A stretch of 64,000 nucleotides of DNA from Nitrospira defluvii (lineage in GTDB: Bacteria; Nitrospirota; Nitrospiria; Nitrospirales; Nitrospiraceae). Below the pieces are notes generated by a model, which did no database searches, was not told the origin of the DNA, and worked only from the letters and a program-made list of their open reading frames with translations. Below are positions 7,828-14,903 of this stretch, one piece after another; within the stretch, counting starts at the first letter, position 1, and every line of letters starts with the position of its first letter. A program made the translations under genes and the position numbers. The stretch is taken from assembly GCF_905220995.1 (NCBI RefSeq), contig NZ_CAJNBJ010000017.1, positions 124,001 through 188,000 on the forward strand. Direction: 5' to 3'.

Positions 7828-9012
7828 TCACTCCAGAATCAGTCTCGCTCGCAAGTTGCCTTCGAGAAAATGATTCGGCAGCAACATGATGCAGTTGGGG
7901 TTGAACCCCTGCGACTTCAGCGTGTCGATACTGCCCATCACCCGGCCGCCTTTTTCCAAATCGATCACCGTGATTGATCCGTCGCTCATGCCGTCCAGGT
8001 TGAGCAGGCTGTTCTGTACGAACAGGTAATGCTCGTCGGGTGACAGGAGCGAATGGTGCGCACCGGCGGCCGCAGGAATGGCCTGCAGAAATTTCGGGTG
8101 GCGCGGGTCGCTGTTGTCATACACGTTCACAAAGCCAGGCTTCGCGGTCGTGACGAACAGGCGGTCGCCCTTGGCGTTATAGAGCATCTCCAGCGGCATG
8201 CCCTGCTGTCGCGGCCCGAAATCATCGATCTCGTGAAAGGAGAAGGACGCGGTCGTGGGGTCCCAGACCCCGGCCCAGAGTGTACCTTCCATCATGTTGG
8301 TGATGTGGACCACGGGCGGCACCGCGTTGGGCGAAAACATCACTTCGACCGGCGCAGATTTCGAAGGAGCCGGTTTGGACGACACGCGGTGCGTCGAGAG
8401 CACCGCACCGCTGCTGGCCTCGATCACCGTGATCGAATCACCCGCCTCGGACATGTCGGGCTTGACCGTGCTGGTGACCAGCACGCGGTCGATGCCATTG
8501 TGAATGGCGATTCCGTGCGGGTACCGCACTGACACCGGGGCGCCGTCGCCCGTGCGCACGACCTTGGTCGGCCGGTCTGTGACCGCATCGCCCATGATCA
8601 CTGCGCTGGAGCCCATGCAGGTCAGGTACCAGGTGCGGTTGTCTTCCGACACCACTAGGTCTTCGAGCACCTGGCATTCCGGCACGTTGATGGCACGTAG
8701 GCGATAAGGAAAACGTGTCAGATCCACGGCATGCAGGACGCTCTTGTTCAACGCCGTGAGGTAGGCCTTGGTCCGGTCGCGGTTGAAAAAAATGTGGTGG
8801 GCGACAAGATCAGGCGGGAGCGGCACTTCCATCAAGATCTTCCCAAAATCGGCGGACTCGGGATCGATCTCCATGATCGCGATCCCTTCGCGGCGCACCG
8901 GCTGATTCGGCTTGCTCTCATAGTTGAGCAGCGCCAAGAGTTCAGCCGAGGCGATCGAGGTGCAGGAGAGGAATAGTAGGCCGATGCAGGTCAGAAGTCG
9001 GATGCGTCTCAT
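7828..9012 (-). CDS. Exported YncE/YVTN-type beta-propeller protein
   Basis: A 394-residue protein with a clear signal peptide (MRRIRLLTCIGLLFLSCTSIASA) and repeated blades of the YVTN/lactonase-like propeller type, for example KAYLTALNKSVLHAVDL, RTWYLTCMGSSAVIMGD, DRVLVTSTVKPDM and DRLFVTTAKPGFVNVYD. The start at 9012 has GGAGG six bases upstream and gives the signal peptide directly; an earlier in-frame ATG at 9087 does not. Such proteins act in the periplasm as binding or scaffold proteins. No metal or catalytic motif stands out. Confidence 0.8.
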   Translation of the reverse strand: MRRIRLLTCIGLLFLSCTSIASAELLALLNYESKPNQPVRREGIAIMEIDPESADFGKILMEVPLPPDLVAHHIFFNRDRTKAYLTALNKSVLHAVDLTRFPYRLRAINVPECQVLEDLVVSEDNRTWYLTCMGSSAVIMGDAVTDRPTKVVRTGDGAPVSVRYPHGIAIHNGIDRVLVTSTVKPDMSEAGDSITVIEASSGAVLSTHRVSSKPAPSKSAPVEVMFSPNAVPPVVHITNMMEGTLWAGVWDPTTASFSFHEIDDFGPRQQGMPLEMLYNAKGDRLFVTTAKPGFVNVYDNSDPRHPKFLQAIPAAAGAHHSLLSPDEHYLFVQNSLLNLDGMSDGSITVIDLEKGGRVMGSIDTLKSQGFNPNCIMLLPNHFLEGNLRARLILE

Positions 9013-9343
9013 GGCAGGCCTCCTTGGATAAAGTAGGGCGAATAAAAGAATCGTCAAAAGGGTACTCCTGTAGTGAGACCTACGCAAGAGCGCGTCGGTG
9101 AAATGGAAGCATTTGAGAAGGGTGGAGAGGAATGTTCCGACAAGCCGTCAGTGCCGCGAAGACCTCGTCTTCCTTCCAGCGGGGAGCTGCCTGAAGACTC
9201 ACTTCTCGCAGCCGAACGGAAGCTTCACGATCCCCGTCGATCAGGATTTCACGGAGATCAGGCACGGAGCCGCCCGGGTCGTCTCATGAACAGCTCCGCG
9301 GCGGCAGATGACAGCAAAGGCAATCGTGTCTCGCTCACCCGGG
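9013..9343. other. Intergenic region upstream of the propeller gene
   Basis: These 331 bases separate two minus-strand genes. I see the ribosome binding site of the propeller gene at the left end and no supported gene, repeat or strong terminator in the rest. Confidence 0.5.
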
Positions 9344-11304
9344 TTACTTCGTTGCCCGGTAGACGGGCGAGAATGTGCCGGCACCGTCCTTTTTCAGAAT
9401 GAAGACGATGCCCTTCCCGGGCCGATACAAGACCAGGTGGTCCGACTTGCCCGTGCCTCCATAGTCGAATGCGAACGCTCGGTCGGCGGATGAGGACAGG
9501 TCATACCCACCGATGCCGCTTCCGCCTGGATTTTGGTGGTACACGGGATAATAATTTCCCGTACCGTCTTTCTTGATGATGTAGAGTGCGCCGGTCCCGG
9601 GCCGATACAAGACGAGGTGATTGGTGGTGCCGGTGCCATCATAGTCGAAAGCAAAGACGTTGTCGGCTGAGACAGAAAGGTCAAAGCCGCCAATGCCGGA
9701 ATGACTTTGATACACGGGGGTGAAGCCACCGGCGCCGTCCTTCTTTAGAATGAAAATGATGCCCTTGCCCGGCCGATAGAAGACCAGATGATCCGAGTTG
9801 CCTGTGCCGGTATAGTCCAACGGGAAGGCCCGGTCGTCCGGGGACGAGAGATCAAATCCCCCGATACCGGAGTGGCTCTGGTAGACGGGCGAGAACGTGT
9901 CGGGGCCGTCCTTTTTCAAGATGAACACGATGCCCTTCCCAGGCCGGTAGAACACCAGGTGGTCCAGCTTACCCGTACCGGCGTAGTCGAACGCAAAGGC
10001 CCGGTCGTCCGGCGACGACAGATCATAACCGCCAATGCCGCTGCCACCGGGCGTGTCTTTAACAATGGGGAAGTACGTTCCCACACCATCCTTCTTGAGG
10101 ATGAACACCGCGCCTGTTCCAGGCCGGTACAGGACGAGGTGATTTGCTGTGCCGACACCGTCATAGTCGAAGGCAAACGCGCGGTCGTCCGGGGACGAGA
10201 GATCAAATCCCCCGATACCGGAATGGCTCTGGTAGGCGGGCGAGAACGTGCCGGGGCCGTCCTTTTTCAAGATGAACGCGATGCCCTTCCCCGGACTATA
10301 GAGCACCAAGTGATTCGACCTGCCTGCGCCGGTGTAGTCCAACGCGAAGGCCTGGTCCGCCGAGGAGGACACATCAAAGCCACCGATCCCTTCAATGGCC
10401 ATGCTGACATCCAATTGTTCCAGTACCGTGTGGATGGGGGTGGCTGTCCCTGTGCCTTTGGAATCCGAGTCGATCGCAAACAGGAGCGCCACGACTTGGC
10501 CTGCATCATTCACAATGACTGATCCCGAATCTCCTTGATCGGCAAACAGAGAATTCCGCGTGGTGTCGGGATAGATTTCCACCTGGTTCCTGAAGATGAT
10601 GGTGCCTACGCCGTGGGCAAAGGGCACTTGTACTGTCCGGTCCAAACCGTGGATCGTGCCGTAGGTTAATCCAGTGCTGCGCCCCCGTTTGCGAACCGCC
10701 ATGCCGAGTTCCGGAGCGGCGGTTCCTGCGATGGCGCCAATATCCTGTACCCCGCAGGTATACCTCCTGCTGTTGTCGAGACGGGCGACCGCCGCATCCA
10801 CATCCTTGTTGAGAATCCCTCGTTCGATGGTCGCGACCAAGATGCCACCGAAGGACGGTTGTGTGATGCGCCGTCCGACATCCCCCATTGGTTCCATCCC
10901 TCGTTCACACAGAGGACATGGTAATTACTCAACAGCATCCTGTGCTGGGTACTATTGTCGATGACAATGGCGCCCAGGGTGCCGGCAATGGACTGCAAGT
11001 CCACGGCACGTAGAGGCCCTATATCGATTCCACCGAGTATGGTGTTGTAGTAGCCACGATCTCCTGCCGGTCGAAACTGCTTCTGGATGACATCCGTCTT
11101 CACGCCCTGAATGGTATCGGGGATCTTCTGATCCTGAGGAACGTCCTTTTTTTCTGCCACATGAATACGAATGACGATCTCATCGGTTTTCCGGCCATTC
11201 ACGAACTTGTACCCGACATCCACACCGGTTACGCCGGGCCTGCTCAGGAGATCATCTTCAGCGGCTGCCTTAATCCGTCTCACGCGTTCTATATCTTGAG
11301 CCAT
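9344..11304 (-). pseudogene. Trypsin-like (S1) serine protease with six C-terminal repeats, split by one frameshift
   Basis: The N-terminal part starts at 11304 (MAQDIERVRRIKAAAEDDLL, with AAAGGAG five bases upstream) and runs to a run of five C at 10881-10885 (five G on the coding strand). Beyond this, the protein continues in another frame down to 9344. One extra base in that run restores a single frame through VNEGWNQWGDVGRRITQPS. The protease triad is visible: His in LLSNYHVLC, Asp in NKDVDAAVARL and Ser in DQGDSGSVIV. There is no signal peptide. The C-terminal two thirds are six repeats of 57-60 residues. Either this is a fresh inactivation, a phase-variable or frameshifting run, or a base error; the rest is intact, which argues against old decay. 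Confidence 0.75.
9347..10390 (-). repeat. Six tandem protein repeats (171-180 bp each)
   Basis: Each unit follows the pattern GIGGFDLSSxxDRAFAFDY, then NHLVLYRPGKGIVFILKKDG, then a spacer of FSPVYQSHS or a longer NPGGS form. The long and short spacers alternate, giving higher-order repeats. The pattern looks like one blade per repeat of a beta-propeller. DNA identity between units is high enough to allow copy-number change by recombination. Confidence 0.85.
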
Positions 11305-11649
11305 GAGGTCTCCTTTGGGATAGTGTTTTGAGCTGTCGCAGTACGATCGTACCGCGAGCCACTGAGGCAGGCTGTTTGTGCGGCGAGCGGTTGTGACATA
11401 ACTACGTAGATTCGTGAATGCGAAAATAGGAAGATTTGTTTGACAGACGCTGCACGTCGGACGATTCTTGCGGGCGGGAAAGAGATGCCGCGTCGAGGGC
11501 TCGTCCATGAAGAGGGGTGATTGTATCAGTGCTGAATCATTCTTCCGGAGCTATGATGGGAGACGGCCGTCATTCCTGTTTTGATAGCTTGTTCGGTCTG
11601 AACAATCCCGGTGAGGTTGTGCGGTTCACCATTTACGTCTCACGCCCGC
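11305..11649. other. Intergenic region before repeat copy A
   Basis: Divergent spacer between the protease gene and the first Asn/Pro-repeat gene. I see no supported gene. It must hold the promoter of the protease gene; no strong consensus promoter was recognised. Confidence 0.4.
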
Positions 11650-12226
11650 TGTGACCCCGGATGTCACGGTCATGGTGTAGGCTGTCCGACAGGATGGAAA
11701 CCGGCACAAGGGAGGCGACGATGCGACAGGTACAGGTGCGGATTGTCGCAATCCTCGGCGGACTACTCTGGCTGGTGTCGATCGAGACCAGCGGGGCGGA
11801 GTCAGGGTCCGACGAGAAGTACCAGCGCGACTTTAATATTTTTAATCCCCTCAATCAGTACCAGCCTGCAAATCCGCTCAACCCTATCAATGCCTACGAT
11901 CCGGCAAACCCATTCAACCCGATCAACCAGTACGATCCCGACAACCCCGCCAATCCCATCAACCAATTCAATCCGAACAATCCGTTCAACCCCATCAATC
12001 GGTACCGCCCGGAGAATCCGCTGAACCCCATCAGTGAGTTCAACCCGACCGTGCCGTTTGCGCCGTTGGGGGGAGGGGGGGACGGAAGCGGTAAGGGGGG
12101 AGCGAGGGAGTGGAAAGCTTCGGGTGGCTGGCTGAGGTGGCCAACAGGGGCGAAACGAGGCTGCTTATGAAGAATGAGAGAGCCACCCCAGGTGGTGATT
12201 TCTTGAGGGGAAACGGGTATTCTGCG
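11650..12226. repeat. Repeat cassette copy A (leader, Asn/Pro-repeat gene, downstream tail)
   Basis: The 71 bases before the start codon are almost identical in copies A, B (13178-13248) and C (14338-14408) and contain the small palindrome GTGAC-7 nt-GTCAC. The similarity continues through the coding region. The far end is marked by an 18-base match (12209-12226 here, 14876-14893 in copy C) that includes GGGTATTCTGCG and lies just before the next operon in both cases. Confidence 0.85.
11721..12170 (+). CDS. Exported Asn/Pro-repeat protein, copy A (frame-altered C-terminus)
   Basis: The product starts with a signal peptide (MRQVQVRIVAILGGLLWL, cleavage near SGA-ES). It then has a 12-residue repeat of the form NP-x-NPIN-x-(Y/F)-x-P-x, about five times, and PFAPLGGGG. 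GGGAGG lies five bases before the ATG. Compared with copy C the G-rich stretch near 12066-12080 is one base shorter, so the reading frame misses the stop used in copy C (RPKR-stop) and runs on for about 30 unrelated residues. No known family is recognised. The low-complexity, Asn/Pro-rich repeat suggests an extended or beta-solenoid-like secreted protein. Confidence 0.7.
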   Translation: MRQVQVRIVAILGGLLWLVSIETSGAESGSDEKYQRDFNIFNPLNQYQPANPLNPINAYDPANPFNPINQYDPDNPANPINQFNPNNPFNPINRYRPENPLNPISEFNPTVPFAPLGGGGDGSGKGGAREWKASGGWLRWPTGAKRGCL

Positions 12227-12281
12227 GCCGCATTGCCCGTGGTCCGGCCAGCACACCACGCGCCTCACGGAGATTGCTTCT

Positions 12282-12599
12282 ATGACACAGGCTTCATTAC
12301 TGACCCATGTGACTCAGACTATCATCAATCGCTTTCACCCGAAGCGCATCATGGTGTTCGGTAGCCATGCGCGAGGGGAGGCTGGCCCGGAGAGCGACTT
12401 GGATCTCTTTATTGAGATGGAGACGCCTCGTCGGCCTCCTGACCGGGCGATCGAAGTAAGCGAGGCCTTCGGGTTACGTGCATGGCCGATGGATATCGTG
12501 GTGTACACGCCGGAAGAAGTGCGGCGCTTACGCCACGTGAAGGGAACGCTGCTGTCGGTCATTGAGAAGGAGGGCAAGGTTCTGTATGAACAGAGCTGA
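12282..12599 (+). CDS. mntA: MNT-type nucleotidyltransferase (antitoxin of a HEPN/MNT pair)
   Basis: A 105-residue minimal nucleotidyltransferase. The active-site signature VFGSHARGEAGPESDLDLFIE is complete: GSxxRG followed by the two metal-binding Asp of SDLDL. In HEPN/MNT modules this enzyme adds AMP to the HEPN ribonuclease and silences it. It overlaps the next gene by 14 bases, so the two are translated together. It stands directly behind repeat copy A. Confidence 0.85.
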   Translation: MTQASLLTHVTQTIINRFHPKRIMVFGSHARGEAGPESDLDLFIEMETPRRPPDRAIEVSEAFGLRAWPMDIVVYTPEEVRRLRHVKGTLLSVIEKEGKVLYEQS

Positions 12600-12984
12600 G
12601 TCCAACTTCGAAGCCTGGCTGCGCAAGGCCGAACATGATTTGCTAAACATCGAGAATAACCTCGTTGCCAAGGACATTCCCTGGGACACGGTCTGCTTTC
12701 ACGCACAGCAAGTAGCTGAGAAAGTATTGAAGGCGTTTCTGGTCCATCATGGATACGATCTCTCGAAGACTCACGATTTGGTTGCCCTGCTTGCTCAGTG
12801 CGTCGCGTGTGATGAAGGGCTAGCGGTATTGGAGTCTGACTGCCGGAAATTGACCTCTTACGGTGTCGCGGCACGGTATCCGGATGACCTGTTTGAGCCA
12901 GAAGAAGCGGATGGTCGCGACGTGGTGGCCGCCGCCCATCGCGTGCGTACAAAAATTCTCCTGCTCCTGCCGAGAAACCGATGA
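12586..12984 (+). CDS. hepT: HEPN-domain toxin partner of the nucleotidyltransferase
   Basis: A 132-residue HEPN protein. The core WDTVCFHAQQVAEKVLKAFL, then HHGYDLSKTHDLVALL, is typical of the family. The start at 12586 overlaps the nucleotidyltransferase stop; an earlier in-frame start at 12562 lacks support. The usual Rx4-6H ribonuclease motif is not obvious: the conserved THDL has Lys rather than Arg just before it, while an ArgTyr pair sits further on (AARYPDD), near the Tyr position that the partner would modify. Activity as an RNase is therefore likely but not certain. Confidence 0.8.
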   Translation: MNRAESNFEAWLRKAEHDLLNIENNLVAKDIPWDTVCFHAQQVAEKVLKAFLVHHGYDLSKTHDLVALLAQCVACDEGLAVLESDCRKLTSYGVAARYPDDLFEPEEADGRDVVAAAHRVRTKILLLLPRNR

Positions 12985-13119
12985 ATGTCTGCGAAGGTTC
13001 CGAGCCAGTTCCCCATTTTCCCGTCCGATGACTGAAAGATCATTGCCCTCTCACGGCTAATCTACAGCCAGCTTTTGCTATCCCAACTCACGACGCATTA
13101 CTTCTAGATTCCCCTGCCT

Positions 13120-13391
13120 CCGATCCGAATAGTGCCTGTACCCTTTTATCTCTCACGTTTCACATCTCACACCCCATTGTGACCCCGGATGTCACGGTCA
13201 TGGTGTAGGCTGTCCGACAGGATGGAAACCGGCACAAGGGAGGCGACGATGCGACAGGTACAGGTGCGGATTGTCGCAATCCTCGGAGGACTGCTCTGGC
13301 TGGCGTCGATCGAGACCAGCCAGGTGGAGCAAGGGTTCGATGAGAAGTACCGGCACGACTTTAACATCTTCAATCCCCTCAATCAGTACTA
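13120..13391. repeat. Repeat cassette copy B (truncated)
   Basis: It shares with copy C an upstream stretch (TCTCACGTTTCACATCTCAC and bases before it) that copy A lacks. It shares the 71-base leader and the first about 140 coding bases with both. Similarity stops inside the codon for Gln-Tyr at about 13389, where the HigB/HigA promoter begins, so this is the junction of an insertion or deletion. Confidence 0.85.
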
Positions 13392-13392
13392 G
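13249..13392 (+). pseudogene. Asn/Pro-repeat gene, copy B, truncated after the signal peptide
   Basis: The signal peptide and the segment up to FNIFNPLNQY are kept (47 residues). A TAG formed at the junction ends the frame before any 12-residue repeat. The leader and ribosome binding site are intact, so it may still be transcribed toward the toxin genes behind it. Confidence 0.85.
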
Positions 13393-13394
13393 TC

Positions 13395-13423
13395 TTGACT
13401 ATATGTCAGATATGACATATGAT
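13395..13423 (+). promoter_or_regulatory. Promoter with overlapping palindromic operator for the HigB/HigA-type pair
   Basis: TTGACT (13395-13400) and TATGAT (13418-13423) are spaced by exactly 17 bases. The spacer and -10 are covered by the perfect inverted repeat ATATGTCA-GATA-TGACATAT (13401-13420). A repressor bound there would block RNA polymerase. The obvious candidate is the helix-turn-helix antitoxin encoded by the second gene. Confidence 0.85.
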
Positions 13424-13456
13424 CCTGTCGCCGAACGAATCGTCGGTGTCTGACTG

Positions 13457-13798
13457 ATGGGCAGGATGGACAAACCTCTTATCTGGATTCGGAGCGAAGT
13501 CAAGACGCCGCCTTTTTCCCAAGCTGCGCGACTTGAAGCGGGATATCTGTTGAGGTTATTGCAGGAGGGCGAATCCCTTGGACTTCCGCATTCACGGCCC
13601 ATCCCTGTCATTGGAACAGGATGCCATGAGTTACGGATCACCGATGAGGGCGGCACGTTTCGTATTATATACAGAGCAGATGCTGATGCTGTCGTCATTC
13701 TCGATGTGTTTAAGAAGAAGACTCAACAGACACCTCAATCGGTCATTGAAACCTGCCGACGACGACTTCAAGAGTATGACCGAATGATGGGATCGTAG
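13457..13798 (+). CDS. RelE/HigB-like toxin (phage-derived Gp49-like family)
   Basis: A 113-residue protein with the family core LGLPHSRPIPVIGTGCHELRI, then EGGTFRIIYRADADAVVILDVFKKKTQQTPQSVI. Members are mRNA interferases paired with a downstream XRE-type antitoxin. An alternative start at 13466 is possible. The toxin-first gene order is that of HigBA systems. The pair has its own promoter and lies directly at the truncation point of repeat copy B. Confidence 0.85.
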   Translation: MGRMDKPLIWIRSEVKTPPFSQAARLEAGYLLRLLQEGESLGLPHSRPIPVIGTGCHELRITDEGGTFRIIYRADADAVVILDVFKKKTQQTPQSVIETCRRRLQEYDRMMGS

Positions 13799-13811
13799 GA
13801 GGGACACCACG

Positions 13812-14153
13812 ATGAAGAACGCCAAACGAGCCAAGCTGGAAGCGGCCGGATGGACCATCGGGTCGGTGAAAGAGTTCCTGGACCTGTCAGACGCGGATGC
13901 GGCGCTCATCGACATGAAGCTGGCCCTCAGCCGGAGCCTGCGGGACCGACGAAATAAACAGGGCTTGTCACAGGTCCAGCTCGCTGAACGCCTCCGATCC
14001 AGCCAATCGCGCGTGGCTAAAATGGAAGCGGGCGATCCGTCCGTGTCCATGGATCTCCTGGTCAGTTCACTCCTGCTTCTCGGGGCGAGCTCCAGCGATC
14101 TGGCCAACACTATTCGGGGCGAAGGGCGCAGTAAGAAGGGGCGGGCAGCGTAA
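13812..14153 (+). CDS. XRE-family helix-turn-helix antitoxin
   Basis: A 113-residue protein with a helix-turn-helix at about residues 45-75 (LRDRRNKQGLSQVQLAERLRSSQSRVAKMEAGDPSVSMDLLV). The N-terminal region probably binds the toxin. It lies 13 bases after the toxin gene. It probably represses the operon through the palindrome at 13401-13420, in line with known HigA-type autoregulation. Confidence 0.85.
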   Translation: MKNAKRAKLEAAGWTIGSVKEFLDLSDADAALIDMKLALSRSLRDRRNKQGLSQVQLAERLRSSQSRVAKMEAGDPSVSMDLLVSSLLLLGASSSDLANTIRGEGRSKKGRAA

Positions 14154-14279
14154 TGCTTTGTTCCGACGGGTCGCCCTGTTGGAGCAAGGTTCTGAGGAAG
14201 GTATCGAGCATCACTGCGCTGGAGGATCATCAGCTGCGACTCATTACACAATCCTCAACACGTCCAGATCCCTCCGCTC

Positions 14280-14893
14280 CCAGTCCGAACTGTATCTGTA
14301 GCCTTTTACGTCTCACGTTTCACATCTCACGTCCCATTGTGACCCCGGATGTCACGGTCATGGTGTAGGCTGTCCGACAGGATGGAAACCGGCACAAGGG
14401 AGGCGGCCATGCGACAGGCTCAGGTGCGGATTGTCGCAATCCTCGGCGGACTACTCTGGCTGGCGTCGATGGGGAATGGCCGGGCGGAGCAGGGGTTCGA
14501 TGAGAAGTACCAGCGTGACTTTAACATCTTCAATCCCCTCAACCAGTACCAGCCCGGCAACCCGCTTAATTCCATCAATGCCTACGATCCGGCAAACCCG
14601 TTTAATCCGATCAACCAATTCGATCCCGGCAACCCCGCCAATCCCATCAACCAATTCAATCCGAACAATCCGTTCAACCCCATCAATCGGTACCGCCCGG
14701 AGAATTCGCTGAACCCCATCAATGAGTTCAATCCCACTGTGCCGTTTGCGCCGTTGGGTGGCGGGGCGAGACCGAAGCGGTAAGGGGGAGCGGGGGAGTG
14801 AGAGCGACAATCCCCCAGGCCCCTAGGCAAAAGCCTGCTGGTTTTTCACGTAAAAACGCGGGTGAATAAAAAGTAGGAAACGGGTATTCTGCG
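14280..14893. repeat. Repeat cassette copy C (leader, Asn/Pro-repeat gene, downstream tail)
   Basis: This copy has the leader shared with A and B, the upstream stretch shared with B, a full coding region, and the 18-base tail shared with A. It ends 10 bases before hsdR, so the TATTCT in the tail may act as the -10 of the restriction operon. Near 14815-14846 a short hairpin with AGGC-AAAA-GCCT followed by GGTTTTT may be the terminator of the repeat gene. Confidence 0.85.
14409..14783 (+). CDS. Exported Asn/Pro-repeat protein, copy C (full length)
   Basis: A 124-residue protein and the reference form for the three copies. It has a signal peptide (MRQAQVRIVAILGGLLWL, cleavage near GRA-EQ) and a short charged segment (EKYQRDFNIF). 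Five 12-residue units follow, such as NPFNPINQFDPG and NPANPINQFNPN. It ends PFAPLGGGARPKR. GGGAGG precedes the start by six bases. No function can be assigned; it is probably secreted or periplasmic. Confidence 0.72.
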   Translation: MRQAQVRIVAILGGLLWLASMGNGRAEQGFDEKYQRDFNIFNPLNQYQPGNPLNSINAYDPANPFNPINQFDPGNPANPINQFNPNNPFNPINRYRPENSLNPINEFNPTVPFAPLGGGARPKR

Positions 14894-14903
14894 CGGCAAC
14901 CAA

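Noticed and set aside
9347-10390. CRISPR-like or satellite array
   Set aside because: The repeats are 171-180 bp, in frame, and translate to similar protein units; there are no short repeats with unique spacers. No CRISPR array was seen anywhere in the window.
11650-14893. Insertion sequence explaining the triplicated cassette
   Set aside because: No transposase, terminal inverted repeats or target duplications were found at the edges of the copies.
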